Shown here one piece after another: positions 1-7,804 of a DNA stretch of 64,000 nt. Location of the stretch: contig NZ_JBKQGY010000004.1 in NCBI RefSeq assembly GCF_050487225.1, positions 233,612 to 297,611 on the forward strand, given 5' to 3'. The stretch's first letter is position 1. The number at the start of each line of letters is the position of its first letter. The position numbers and the translations under genes are program-made. The stretch comes from Paenalcaligenes sp050487225. GTDB lineage: Bacteria > Pseudomonadota > Gammaproteobacteria > Burkholderiales > Burkholderiaceae_B. The notes beneath the pieces are model-generated. The model ran no database searches. It saw nothing but the letters and a program-made list of their open reading frames with translations, and was not told the origin of the DNA.

Positions 1-147
1 CATCAAGAGCGCGATAACACCAGTGCTGCTTATAACCACGCGTTGTACCTTAAGCCTAGAGCTGAAATGATGCAGTGGTGGTCAGACTATCTGGAGCAAT
101 GCGTAGCGAAGGGTTCTGTTATGAAGTTGACGGCGAGAGTGGCGTAG
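1..147 (+). CDS. Tyrosine integrase, C-terminal fragment (P4 type, cut by window edge)
   Basis: Frame 1 is open from the first base to TAG at 145-147 and encodes 48 residues. They contain AAYNHALYL followed by EMMQWWSDYLE, the usual tail of P4/CP4-type phage integrases (AAYNRAEYLEERR..MMQWWADYLD). The catalytic Tyr region and all N-terminal domains lie outside the window. Such integrases usually sit next to a tRNA attachment site and mark one end of a genomic island. It points toward the accessory block that follows, which fits an island running rightward from here. The identification rests on a short tail, but the motif is distinctive. Confidence 0.8.
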   Translation, partial: HQERDNTSAAYNHALYLKPRAEMMQWWSDYLEQCVAKGSVMKLTARVA

Positions 148-259
148 TAAGTGGCTTTGAAACTCATTGAGGCGCTTATTGTCATAACGTCAAACACAGT
201 GGTTTGGGCTGCTGCAAAAGAGCTGGTTGAGCAGTCGGCGACATTTTGGGTCTCGGCAG

Positions 260-823
260 TCAATTGAGCGCCTGAGTAGCAAGTGAAATACCTATCGTGA
301 CTAATTGCGAGAATGCGCTATAGACGTGTTCTGGGGAAAATACTACAAAAGTCCCAATCAGAGATGAGGCAGCACCCACAATGATGATTTCTGATTGGGC
401 GGATAGAATCTGAGGAAGCTCCACCTCTTTGTGTCGAGTCAGCCTTTCATGGGCCATCTGCGCATAATTGAAAACAGACTCGATGCGCATATCGACATGA
501 TCAGCCAGTGTCTCATGGTCTCTGCGTAGCTCTTCTAGTTGTTTCTGTAGATTCGTAACAGGATCAGATGTCAAAACGGTAGTAGAGAAGAGTTTCAGTC
601 GTTTTGCTGATATAGGCTCGTATGGCTCTATGTCATTGATAGCGGCTCTACGAGCTTTCAGCGCATTCCTGAATGCAACGAGAATTGTAATCACTGCCGA
701 GAGGATTGAGAGTAAAAGACCGGCAGTCGCAAAATGGTTGGTAGATAAGCTGCCCAGAATGAGTCCAGTGAAAAACAAAACAATGGGTATTGATAGAGCG
801 GTTATAACGTATGTTTTATTCAT
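260..823 (-). CDS. Hypothetical membrane protein with coiled-coil segment
   Basis: 187 residues from the chosen ATG. An upstream in-frame ATG at 850 would add nine residues, but only the inner ATG has a purine-rich ribosome binding site (GTAAGAGAGAC) at good spacing. The N-terminus has two hydrophobic helices (residues about 5-26 and 33-52), then a basic stretch (RNALKARRAA). A heptad-like charged segment follows (about 85-110, LQKQLEELRRDHETLADHVD), and a third hydrophobic segment lies near the C-terminus (about 143-162). No family recognised. Convergent with the integrase tail, it is probably island cargo. Confidence 0.55.
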   Translation of the reverse strand: MNKTYVITALSIPIVLFFTGLILGSLSTNHFATAGLLLSILSAVITILVAFRNALKARRAAINDIEPYEPISAKRLKLFSTTVLTSDPVTNLQKQLEELRRDHETLADHVDMRIESVFNYAQMAHERLTRHKEVELPQILSAQSEIIIVGAASSLIGTFVVFSPEHVYSAFSQLVTIGISLATQALN

Positions 824-850
824 GTCTCTCTTACTGAGTGGGTTTTTCAT

Positions 851-1161
851 ATAAGTAATGATGCCTGGGTAAACTTCTTGGTTACAGCTAATAGTTTTTT
901 GGCTTTAAGCGGCTAAGAGTTGTTGCTTAGTTTAGGAAGTTAGGGGTTGCTCCTTTCTAGTCCTGTTGTTCTTCTATGTGCGTACTGATGTTATCGCTGG
1001 CTTTTAGAAATGTGTATCAAAACTCTCTTTGCTTCTTCAAGCAATATGTTCAATAGTGGCATGCTCATAGGGGGAAGCTACTGGCTAGGCTGCTTGGGTA
1101 GGTTTCTGGCTCACTGTAGGCGCTTAAGGATTTTATTTCTTATAAAGTAGGTTATGGTTTT
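851..1161. other. Intergenic, AT-rich, nothing recognised
   Basis: No open frame with a ribosome binding site, no convincing hairpin with T-run and no RNA gene seen. It probably carries the promoter of the minus-strand membrane protein and the 3' end of the XRE pseudogene transcript. Confidence 0.5.
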
Positions 1162-1442
1162 TTAAGATGTCGAGTCTTGTTGTTTTCTTTGAACGATAGG
1201 CTTAGAAACCACTACATCAAGCACCATCATCAGTTCAGACGGCAAAACACCTAAAGCCTTACTGATAGCGATAATATTCATCAACGAGATGTTCTTCTCG
1301 CCTCTTTCAACTGTACCTAAATAACCCGGATGCAGCTCTGCTGCAGCGGCAAGCTCCTCTTGCGTCATGCCGGCGGCAATGCGATAGGCTTGACTGCCTG
1401 GCCAAAAGAGGCGAGTGATCTGTCGGTGTTTTTAGGGCGCAT
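1162..1442 (-). pseudogene. XRE-family HTH regulator, frameshifted
   Basis: The intact C-terminal frame (1368-1162, 68 residues) carries the end of a Cro/C1 HTH: MTQEELAAAAELHPGYLGTV then ERGEKNISLMNIIAISKALG. The expected start of the domain lies in another frame beginning at ATG 1442 (MRPKNTDRSLASFGQAVK, with GAAGAAATC upstream). Reading GQAVK-(x)-YRIAAGMTQEEL needs one extra base near 1386/1387, so a one-base deletion explains the break. As it stands, the first frame ends at TGA 1367-1365, overlapping the internal ATG (ATGA). Translational coupling of two half-proteins is therefore formally possible but unlikely. Confidence 0.7.
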
Positions 1443-1634
1443 GATTTCTTCTGTATGCAAAATCCCATCCCACCAAAACCACATCTATAGGTAAAGAACT
1501 TATAAGTTAGGTTATTATTGTTTTTGGGAATCGAATAACTAAGCTAAACCAAAGGGAAGCCAACGTTTTCGATGGCAGTGAAGAGAGAGCTTCACTGCTC
1601 TAAAAGCGATAAAACTACTTTATAGAGGTGGTAA

Positions 1635-2492
1635 GTGGGTTACTCAATTAATAAGATTGCGATTTATACAGGTCTGGCGCTACTGGCGGGGTGTAGCAGC
1701 AGCGGTGGAGGTGGTAAGGGTTCTGAGTCTATACCTCCTGTGACAGACTCTTCATTGAGCAGTGTTCCTGCGGAATACCGTGATGCTGTGAAAAAAGCTA
1801 AGACCTTTGATCCGCTGGCGATTGTTCGAGAGGATTTGGCTGATGAGGGAGCAACGGTAAAGAGCGTTACTCTGAACGGGCAAACATTGAATGGGACTGA
1901 ATACAACTTTTCAGAGCTCAAGAACGGGCTGCAAGATCTGTCTTTCACGCTTGAGGTGGAAGACAGCCAGCAGGCGAAGCACCAAGTGGAAGGTAAAGCC
2001 TTTCTCTATCAGCAGCCGTACTCGCTTGCTATGGGAAGTTTGATCAGCAAAATGCAAGGCGCACAGGCATCTGATCTTAATGTGTTTTACGTAGACAGTA
2101 TTAAAGGTTTGCAGACAACAAGTACCGCTATAGCAGGGCTAGATGGCCAGTTTACCTATCAAGGGGTTGCTTTCAATGGTAGTGACGAGGGCAAGCTAAG
2201 CTATGTTGTAGATTTCGGTTCACGCGAGGGCTCGGGGCAGATTAGCGGCCTAACTGAAACAGGCAAAATTGATCTCTTGAAAGCTAACATTGCTAGCCTC
2301 AACCAGGAAATGATCCAGGGTATGGGGATTGTTGGTAAAGCGACGTTTGAAAAAGATCCTACCGCGGACATTAGTTACGAATTAGGTTTTTTTGGTCCAA
2401 ATGCTGAAGAGATAGCAGGGCGTGTGAACTATGTACGAGATGGCGATAACGTTCACAACATCAGTGAAGTAGGTTTTGGCGGTAAACGCTAA
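1635..2492 (+). CDS. Slam-dependent surface lipoprotein (TbpB-like barrel fold)
   Basis: 285 residues from a GTG start at 1635 preceded by AGAGGTGG. The start is fixed by a lipoprotein signal ending in the lipobox LLAGC (Cys20), followed by a flexible SSSGGGGKGSES linker. The C-terminal half contains ELGFFGPNAEEIAG and ends in SEVGFGGKR, typical of the TbpB/fHbp-like beta-barrel lobe of lipoproteins moved to the cell surface by Slam. The gene directly downstream encodes such a Slam. Likely role: surface-exposed ligand-binding lipoprotein; the ligand (metal carrier, haem or host factor) cannot be read from the sequence. Confidence 0.78.
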   Translation: MGYSINKIAIYTGLALLAGCSSSGGGGKGSESIPPVTDSSLSSVPAEYRDAVKKAKTFDPLAIVREDLADEGATVKSVTLNGQTLNGTEYNFSELKNGLQDLSFTLEVEDSQQAKHQVEGKAFLYQQPYSLAMGSLISKMQGAQASDLNVFYVDSIKGLQTTSTAIAGLDGQFTYQGVAFNGSDEGKLSYVVDFGSREGSGQISGLTETGKIDLLKANIASLNQEMIQGMGIVGKATFEKDPTADISYELGFFGPNAEEIAGRVNYVRDGDNVHNISEVGFGGKR

Positions 2493-2508
2493 TTTCATAG
2501 ACCTTGTT

Positions 2509-2543
2509 ACTGCCTAGCATCACACGCTAGGCAGTATTTTTTT
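2509..2543 (+). terminator. Rho-independent terminator between lipoprotein and slam
   Basis: Ten-base-pair stem ACTGCCTAGC / GCTAGGCAGT with a 7-base loop, followed by ATTTTTTT. It lies 17 bases after the lipoprotein stop and directly before the slam start, so it should reduce slam transcription relative to the lipoprotein. Confidence 0.85.
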
Positions 2544-2545
2544 GA

Positions 2546-4039
2546 TTGCTACTTGTGCTTTCTCTAGCTAAATATTCTTTAGTCCACCATTTTTTGATGG
2601 TTGGTTTTCTGTGCATGTGTACAGTGGTGCAGGCGCAGGCGCTTGATGTACACCGTTTCGAGCCTGCTGCAGTACCAACAGTGTTACCCCGGGTTCTGCA
2701 AAATGAATCCGACATTCAGTCTTCCTCTGAGCAGCAAAATCAGAGTGTTCAGAATGAGGCGCTTGCACAGATTTCAGGGAGTGAGTTAAGTCAGCATCCT
2801 ACTGTGATGGCCCAGCTTATTAGTCAGGCAATACAGCAGCAACAGTGGCCGTTAGTGGAGTTGCTTATACCAGAGTATGAGGAGCATGCAGATGCAGATC
2901 CTTACTTGGTGTTATATGCAAAAGGCGCACTGTATCGGCATAACCAAAACTACTACATGGCCATAGGTGCGTTTAAAGCATTGTTGTATCTCGATCCCGC
3001 GTTGAGCTATGTGCAGCTGGACCTAGCTGTGATGCAGATAGAAGATAAACGCTATGCAGAGGCTATGAGTACATTAGAGGTCTTGTTGGAACGGCCAGAA
3101 ACGCCTACTGCTGTCAGAGCAATGGCCTCACGCTACATTGATAGCCTGCAAAAACTCTATAGCCCTAATGTTGAGTTGTCGCTTAGTTATACGCGTAACG
3201 ATAACGTAAACCAGGCTTCGGCTGAACGTACATTAGAGCTCTGGGGAGCCACTTTTGAAAAGAATCCAGATAGTCTCCCCAAATCTGGCCACGGTGTGAG
3301 CTATGGAGTCAATGTGACGAAGCTAACTGCTCTCCAAGGCAACCACTCTTTGTGGTTGGGGTTGCAGTATAGGGGCACGTACTACTGGGACCAGAAAGAC
3401 TATAACGAACGTGTTTTGCGTTTAGCGCCTGCATATCTGTATCAGAACCATCGTCAGTGGCTACGCATTGGCCCAGTGTATGAAAAAACCTGGTTAGGTA
3501 ATCAGCGATATGGTGATAGGTTCGGCGTGCAGGCAGAATACGGTCAGCAGATCAGGTCTCAGCACTATGTAATTCCTACCCTAGAGTATGCCTATAAAAA
3601 CTACGATGACAGCAGATTACGGCCTTATGAGGGTAATGTGTATAGTGCAGGCTTGAGTTGGGTTTTTCAGCCTAAGGCTGGTGTTTCATTGTCAGCAGGT
3701 GCGTACTATCAGCAAGATTACCTACGCGATAAAGCCGAGTCATCACGGACTATTTCAACCAGATTGGGCGGTAGTTATCGTTGGATGAATGGCCTTAATG
3801 TCCAGGCAAACCTACAAGTAGGCAAGCGGCATTTTGATGCCCCGCATTTTCTGTTTGGCGAGGTGCGCAAAGATAGAGAGCTAGCTCTTAGCTTAGGCGT
3901 CTGGCACAGCAAATTTAATCTCCTAGGGGTTACACCAAAATTGGTATATCGCTACAACAGGGTTAACAGCAATATGCCGGCCTTATACAGTAGAACCAGC
4001 AAAGGGTTTATGTTGGAGATTGTAGATCTGACGTTTTAA
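2546..4039 (+). CDS. Slam surface lipoprotein assembly modifier
   Basis: Up to 497 residues; the 5' end is uncertain (TTG 2546, GTG 2555 or ATG 2597 in frame, none with a strong ribosome binding site). The signal peptide ends near VVQAQA. An N-terminal TPR-like part (about 80-200, e.g. YLVLYAKGALYRHNQNYYMA) is followed by a C-terminal beta-barrel (about 215-497) with the DUF560/Slam pattern: LRLAPAYLYQNHRQWLRIGP, then RYGDRFGVQAEYGQQ, ending in NRVNSNMPALYSRTSKG and a terminal Phe. Slam proteins are outer-membrane translocators that flip lipoproteins to the cell surface; the upstream lipoprotein is the obvious client. Confidence 0.85.
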   Translation: MLLVLSLAKYSLVHHFLMVGFLCMCTVVQAQALDVHRFEPAAVPTVLPRVLQNESDIQSSSEQQNQSVQNEALAQISGSELSQHPTVMAQLISQAIQQQQWPLVELLIPEYEEHADADPYLVLYAKGALYRHNQNYYMAIGAFKALLYLDPALSYVQLDLAVMQIEDKRYAEAMSTLEVLLERPETPTAVRAMASRYIDSLQKLYSPNVELSLSYTRNDNVNQASAERTLELWGATFEKNPDSLPKSGHGVSYGVNVTKLTALQGNHSLWLGLQYRGTYYWDQKDYNERVLRLAPAYLYQNHRQWLRIGPVYEKTWLGNQRYGDRFGVQAEYGQQIRSQHYVIPTLEYAYKNYDDSRLRPYEGNVYSAGLSWVFQPKAGVSLSAGAYYQQDYLRDKAESSRTISTRLGGSYRWMNGLNVQANLQVGKRHFDAPHFLFGEVRKDRELALSLGVWHSKFNLLGVTPKLVYRYNRVNSNMPALYSRTSKGFMLEIVDLTF

Positions 4040-4107
4040 TTGCTCATTGCATAAGGTGTACTCCTTATGACTAGCACCCTAGATTTTTTCAGAACCATAT
4101 CACCTTG

Positions 4108-4148
4108 ATGAGAGTAAGCGGTTGCTTGCTCATTTATGCCGTTTTTAC
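4108..4148 (+). terminator. Terminator-like hairpin before the zinc-ribbon gene (weak)
   Basis: ATGAG..AAGC pairs with GCTT..CTCAT (4108-4133). The T-tract comes only after seven bases, so termination is uncertain. The next gene's AAGGAG follows closely. It resembles the hairpin-then-SD layout repeated four times downstream. Confidence 0.4.
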
Positions 4149-4162
4149 ATCAAGGAGTTTTC

Positions 4163-4516
4163 ATGTCTGAACCATCATGCCCATCATTCTCAGATGACGC
4201 ACATAGCACTCGTCGGTCGGCTGGCCCTGTTAGTTGTCCGGCGTGTGGTTCGTCTCATCTTCAAACTAAAAATTACGCTCAAAAGTTTGCTGGCATTGTA
4301 GGTGCCAGTGTTGGAGTTTTGCGTGCGTTATCGGGAGGTGTTCAGTTTGCCGTGTCCACCTCAGCGCTTACGCGTATTTCGACAGCGGTGTTAGGTGCCT
4401 TTGTAGAGGGTACTTTAGGTTGCGTAACGGGTGCGGCGTGTGGGCAAGTGATTGATGACACGATCCTCAGTAATTACCAGTGTTTACGTTGTCATCACTC
4501 ATTTCAAGCTACTTAA
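4163..4516 (+). CDS. Zinc-ribbon protein with glycine-rich hydrophobic core
   Basis: 117 residues; the start at 4163 is set by CAAGGAG 7-10 bases upstream. Two Cys pairs, CPAC (25-28) and CLRC (107-110), at opposite ends could form one split zinc ribbon. Between them is a Gly/Ala-rich hydrophobic stretch (about 42-98, GIVGASVGVLRAL, VLGAFVEGTLG) that could insert in a membrane as a glycine-zipper hairpin. Function unknown. It sits 19 bases upstream of the DUF932 gene, a neighbour pattern typical of plasmid and integrative-element cargo. Confidence 0.6.
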   Translation: MSEPSCPSFSDDAHSTRRSAGPVSCPACGSSHLQTKNYAQKFAGIVGASVGVLRALSGGVQFAVSTSALTRISTAVLGAFVEGTLGCVTGAACGQVIDDTILSNYQCLRCHHSFQAT

Positions 4517-4535
4517 CGCTTACAGGAGCATCACT

Positions 4536-5495
4536 ATGGCACATTATGTTGAGCAGATGGCCTATGTAGGCCAAACCCCTTGGCATGGCTTGGGTAATCA
4601 ACTATCTGCTAATCAACCTATTGAAGTCTGGCAACAGCAAGCAGGCATGGACTGGGACATAAAAGAGGCGCCTGTACAGTTCATGGATTCCGTGGATGAT
4701 ACCCAAAGCCGTTTGATTACCTTTCCGCAGAATAAGGTCTTGTACCGCTCAGATACGAATGCACCGCTATCTGTAGCCAGTCAACGCTATCAAGTCGTAC
4801 AGCCACGCGAAATTCTGGAGTTCTACCGAGATCTCAGCGAGGTATCTGGTTTTCAGTTGGAAACTGCTGGTGTATTAAAAGGCGGTAAAAAAGTATGGGC
4901 GTTAGCGCGTACCGGACACTCTGCCACCTTGCAAGGCAACGATGTCACCAACGCCTATGTGCTGTTAGCCACAGCTTGTGATGGCACGCTGGCTACCACC
5001 GCACAATTTACAGCTATTCGTGTGGTATGCAATAACACGCTAGCAGTTGCACTGGACGATAACAAAGGAGCGGTTAAAGTCCCGCACAGTACCTCCTTTG
5101 ATGCTCAAGCGGTAAAACAGCACTTAGGCATTTCTGTCTCTAGCTGGGATGGTTTTATGTATCGCATGAAGCAATTGAGTGAACGTAAAGTGAAGCACTC
5201 GGAGGCCGAGCAATTCTTCCGGCAGCTATTCTCGGGTGGCAAGCGAGCAGTCACGCAATCACCGAATGAACATGCCATGCGTAAGATGCTCAGCATCTAT
5301 AACGGTCACGGTCGTGGTGCTGAATTAGGATCCGCTAAAGGTACGGCATTGGGGCTGCTTAACTCGGTCACAGAGTTTGTGGATCATGAACGCCGAGCCC
5401 GTAACAGTGACTACCGCTTAGATTCTGCCTGGTTCGGACAAGGGGCAACACTTAAACACTGTGCCTTAGAGCAAACACAACTCATGCTCGCCTAA
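4536..5495 (+). CDS. DUF932 phage/plasmid-related protein
   Basis: 319 residues; start chosen at ATG 4536 behind CAGGAG. The N-terminus (MAHYVEQMAYVGQTPWHGLG) and the later sequence VVQPREILEFYRDLSEVSGF are the signature of the DUF932 family (phage/plasmid-like TIGR03299 group). The family is found on phages, plasmids and integrative conjugative elements; its biochemical role is not established. It travels with YqaJ, RadC and the RDF-like protein, as here, which suggests a part in element replication or recombination. Confidence 0.85.
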   Translation: MAHYVEQMAYVGQTPWHGLGNQLSANQPIEVWQQQAGMDWDIKEAPVQFMDSVDDTQSRLITFPQNKVLYRSDTNAPLSVASQRYQVVQPREILEFYRDLSEVSGFQLETAGVLKGGKKVWALARTGHSATLQGNDVTNAYVLLATACDGTLATTAQFTAIRVVCNNTLAVALDDNKGAVKVPHSTSFDAQAVKQHLGISVSSWDGFMYRMKQLSERKVKHSEAEQFFRQLFSGGKRAVTQSPNEHAMRKMLSIYNGHGRGAELGSAKGTALGLLNSVTEFVDHERRARNSDYRLDSAWFGQGATLKHCALEQTQLMLA

Positions 5496-5528
5496 ACCAC
5501 CTTTCCTTTTCTACTATTACAGCATAAG

Positions 5529-5565
5529 GCCCAGCGACTTCATTGCGCTGGGCTTTATGCTTTTT
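5529..5565 (+). terminator. Intercistronic hairpin with T-tract before yqaJ
   Basis: Eight-base-pair GC-rich stem GCCCAGCG / CGCTGGGC (5529-5536 with 5546-5553), followed by TTTATGCTTTTT and then AGGAG of the next gene at 5566. Looks like a rho-independent terminator placed directly before a ribosome binding site. Confidence 0.75.
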
Positions 5566-5578
5566 AGGAGCTCTTCAG

Positions 5579-6586
5579 ATGAATATCGCTACCGCTCGCG
5601 TCATCGAACGCGCTAATCGTCCTGCCTTACGACTCATCAACACTAAAGACCTAGATCGTGCTGAGTGGCTATCTGTACGCAAAAACGGCATCGGGAGCAG
5701 TGATGCTGCCGCAGCCGTTGGACTCAATCCCTATCAATCTTCGTTGGAGCTTTGGTTAATTAAAACAGGACGGGATCAAGGCTTAACCAAACCCAACCCA
5801 GATGACACTACCTCTCCCGTTTACTGGGGGAGCTTGCTGGAACCCATTGTGGCGGCTTCCTACACGAAGCAAACAGGACGTCGAGTGCGCAAAGTAAATG
5901 CCGTACTACAGCACCCAGATCCAGACAAAGCTTGGATGCTAGCTAATATTGACAGGGAAGTAGTGGGGGCACCTGACGTGCAGATCTTAGAATGTAAAAC
6001 TGCTGGTGAGTTTGGTGCTCGACTGTGGCGAGATGGGGTGCCGGAGTATGTTCAGCTACAGGTACAACACCAACTCGCTGTGACAGGCAAACAAGCTGCG
6101 GATGTCGCCGTCTTGCTGTGCGGCCAAGCCTTGCAAGTGCATCGTATTCACCGCGATGAACGTTTGATTGAACGCCTCATTGAATTGGAAACACGGTTTT
6201 GGCACTACGTCACAACGGATACGCCACCACCAGCTGATGGCTCATCCTCGTCCGCTTCAGCATTGCAGTGCCTCTATCCGCACGATAACAGTGAGCGTCT
6301 TGACCTAACCCAGGATCGGGAGATGTCAGTATTGTTTACGGATATGGTGGAGGTACGTCACCGTATTACACAGTTTGAGCAACAAGAAGCACAGCACAAA
6401 CAGCGTATCCAAGAACGTATGGGCGAAGCCAGTCATGCAGCGTTTGAAACAGGGTCTGTCAGTTGGAAACGCAGTAAAGACAGCTCGACTCTAGACACTA
6501 AAAGCCTATTAGCTGATCACCCGGAGCTCTTTGCTCGCTACTCACGAATCCGAGCAGGGAGCCGTCGCTTTGTCGTGCAAGTCTAA
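5579..6586 (+). CDS. YqaJ-family viral recombinase (lambda-exonuclease-like)
   Basis: 335 residues from ATG 5579, with AGGAG 9 bases upstream. The N-terminal half is a YqaJ/lambda-exonuclease nuclease fold: GIGSSDA (37-43), Glu89 in GSLLEP, Asp125 in NIDRE, the ECK motif (Glu138, Lys140) and a downstream QLQVQHQ helix. These are the metal-binding and catalytic positions of PD-(D/E)xK exonucleases that make 3' single strands for annealing. The C-terminal part (about 250-300) is a charged coiled coil (HRITQFEQQEAQHKQRI). No single-strand annealing partner is recognisable nearby; DUF932 or the RDF-like protein could serve, but this is speculation. Confidence 0.85.
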   Translation: MNIATARVIERANRPALRLINTKDLDRAEWLSVRKNGIGSSDAAAAVGLNPYQSSLELWLIKTGRDQGLTKPNPDDTTSPVYWGSLLEPIVAASYTKQTGRRVRKVNAVLQHPDPDKAWMLANIDREVVGAPDVQILECKTAGEFGARLWRDGVPEYVQLQVQHQLAVTGKQAADVAVLLCGQALQVHRIHRDERLIERLIELETRFWHYVTTDTPPPADGSSSSASALQCLYPHDNSERLDLTQDREMSVLFTDMVEVRHRITQFEQQEAQHKQRIQERMGEASHAAFETGSVSWKRSKDSSTLDTKSLLADHPELFARYSRIRAGSRRFVVQV

Positions 6587-6605
6587 TCTCACCATCTCAC
6601 ACGTT

Positions 6606-6632
6606 AGCCGCTCTGAACAGGGCGGCTTTTTT
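6606..6632 (+). terminator. Intercistronic hairpin with T-tract before first radC-like gene
   Basis: Stem AGCCGC / GCGGCT with an inner CTG-AA-CAG pairing, followed by TTTTTT. The SD-like CTGGAG of the next gene begins about six bases later. Confidence 0.85.
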
Positions 6633-6647
6633 ATGCCTGGAGTCATT

Positions 6648-7130
6648 GTGCGTTATCACACAGCATCCGTTCACTTATCTCTACCGTTCGTACTGCTGGA
6701 ACCTACTGGTAGGAGCACACTAAGTAAAAATACAGCACAACAACGGCGTGATCTACTGGGCCGTCAATTGCCTACACATGAAGCCGTAAAAGCCTTTCTC
6801 TGTTCAGAGCTACAGAACGTCACAGAAGAGACATTTGCCATCCTCTTACTCGATACGAAATATCGAATACTTCATTTTTATCAAACACCCAACGCTACTC
6901 TGGCCATAGCCTATCCCCGCGAGGTCATTCAGCGTGCTCTGAGATACAAAGCTCACACCATCGTACTGGCACGTGGCTTTCCTTCTGAAGAGCCACACGA
7001 TAACCGGGCAGAGATCAAACTCGTTAAGACTCTTAAAGAGCTTCTCGCACTGGTTGATATACACCTGCTCGACCACATTAGTGTAGGACCTTCTGGCTGT
7101 GTGTCACTAGCAGGTAGTGGGCGGCTATAG
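6648..7130 (+). CDS. RadC-like JAB-domain protein lacking metal ligands
   Basis: 160 residues from GTG 6648, chosen because GGAG sits 5-9 bases upstream and the N-terminus (RYH) matches that of the next gene. It aligns along its length with the RadC protein downstream (ILLLDTKYRIL / ILLLDNTYRVI; YPREVI / HPREVI; LDHISVGPSGC..SLA / VDHIVVGAEGC..SLA). The JAB catalytic set is gone: HNHPSG of the paralogue is RGFPSE here, the following Asp is Glu, and the Glu of HELFRG is not conserved. Likely a catalytically dead paralogue, perhaps a binding partner of the active copy. The reading frame is intact, so it is not a pseudogene. Confidence 0.75.
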   Translation: MRYHTASVHLSLPFVLLEPTGRSTLSKNTAQQRRDLLGRQLPTHEAVKAFLCSELQNVTEETFAILLLDTKYRILHFYQTPNATLAIAYPREVIQRALRYKAHTIVLARGFPSEEPHDNRAEIKLVKTLKELLALVDIHLLDHISVGPSGCVSLAGSGRL

Positions 7131-7175
7131 CGTAGCCAGGAAGTGTGCGCCCAACCTCTCCTTTTCACCTTTTAC

Positions 7176-7202
7176 ACGCTACTAATTATTGTGGCGTTTT
7201 TT
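7176..7202 (+). terminator. Intercistronic hairpin with T-tract before radC
   Basis: Seven-pair stem ACGCTAC / GTGGCGT (one T-G wobble), loop TAATTATT, then TTTTTT. GAGGA of the next gene starts 7 bases after the T-run. Confidence 0.75.
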
Positions 7203-7222
7203 ATGTTTTGAGGAAACCAATC

Positions 7223-7723
7223 ATGCGTTACCACAAACTTAAAGCTGGCCCTGAGCCAGGCACTTACGTCATGGAAAGCGCTATTGTGACCGAACACGAT
7301 ATTCTGACCATGGCGAGACAACTCGCACGTAAGCGTTTTGCTAAGGGCCGAAGCCTTGCGAACCCCAGCGACGTCAAAGCTCACTTACAAGCACTGTATG
7401 CGCATTATGAGCATGAGGTGTTTAGTATCTTGCTGCTCGACAATACCTACCGTGTCATTGGTCTACATGAACTCTTTCGTGGCACGATCAATTCGGCTGT
7501 AGTGCATCCACGTGAAGTCATTAAGCTGTCCCTCAAACACAATGCTGCTGCCGCTATTTTGGTACACAACCATCCTTCAGGTAACCCTGAACCTAGCCAA
7601 GAGGATATTGATCTCACCCGCACCTTAAAAAACACACTTGATCTAGTCGCTGTGCAAGTGGTGGACCATATCGTTGTAGGAGCTGAAGGCTGCACGTCTT
7701 TAGCAGAACGTGGCCAGATATAG
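7223..7723 (+). CDS. RadC-family JAB-domain protein
   Basis: 166 residues from ATG 7223 behind GAGGA. It carries the full JAB/MPN-type metal site of RadC proteins: Glu83 in HELFRG, HNHPSG (His115, His117) and Asp128 in SQEDID. At 166 residues it is shorter than chromosomal RadC (about 220), lacking the N-terminal helix-hairpin-helix part, as is usual for copies on phages, plasmids and islands. The role of RadC is unclear; element copies are common next to recombination or anti-restriction genes. It lies downstream of its degenerate paralogue. Confidence 0.88.
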   Translation: MRYHKLKAGPEPGTYVMESAIVTEHDILTMARQLARKRFAKGRSLANPSDVKAHLQALYAHYEHEVFSILLLDNTYRVIGLHELFRGTINSAVVHPREVIKLSLKHNAAAAILVHNHPSGNPEPSQEDIDLTRTLKNTLDLVAVQVVDHIVVGAEGCTSLAERGQI

Positions 7724-7760
7724 CAAGTTACTTAGTACTGTTGTTATCACCCTTTCCTAA

Positions 7761-7790
7761 AGCCCTCTGTGTATGCCGTGGGCTCTTTTT
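7761..7790 (+). terminator. Intercistronic hairpin with T-tract before the RDF-like gene
   Basis: AGCCC / GGGCT stem (7761-7765 with 7780-7784) around a 14-base loop, then CTTTTT. GGAG of the next gene follows at 7795-7798. Confidence 0.65.
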
Positions 7791-7804
7791 ATTTGGAGTT
7801 CATC

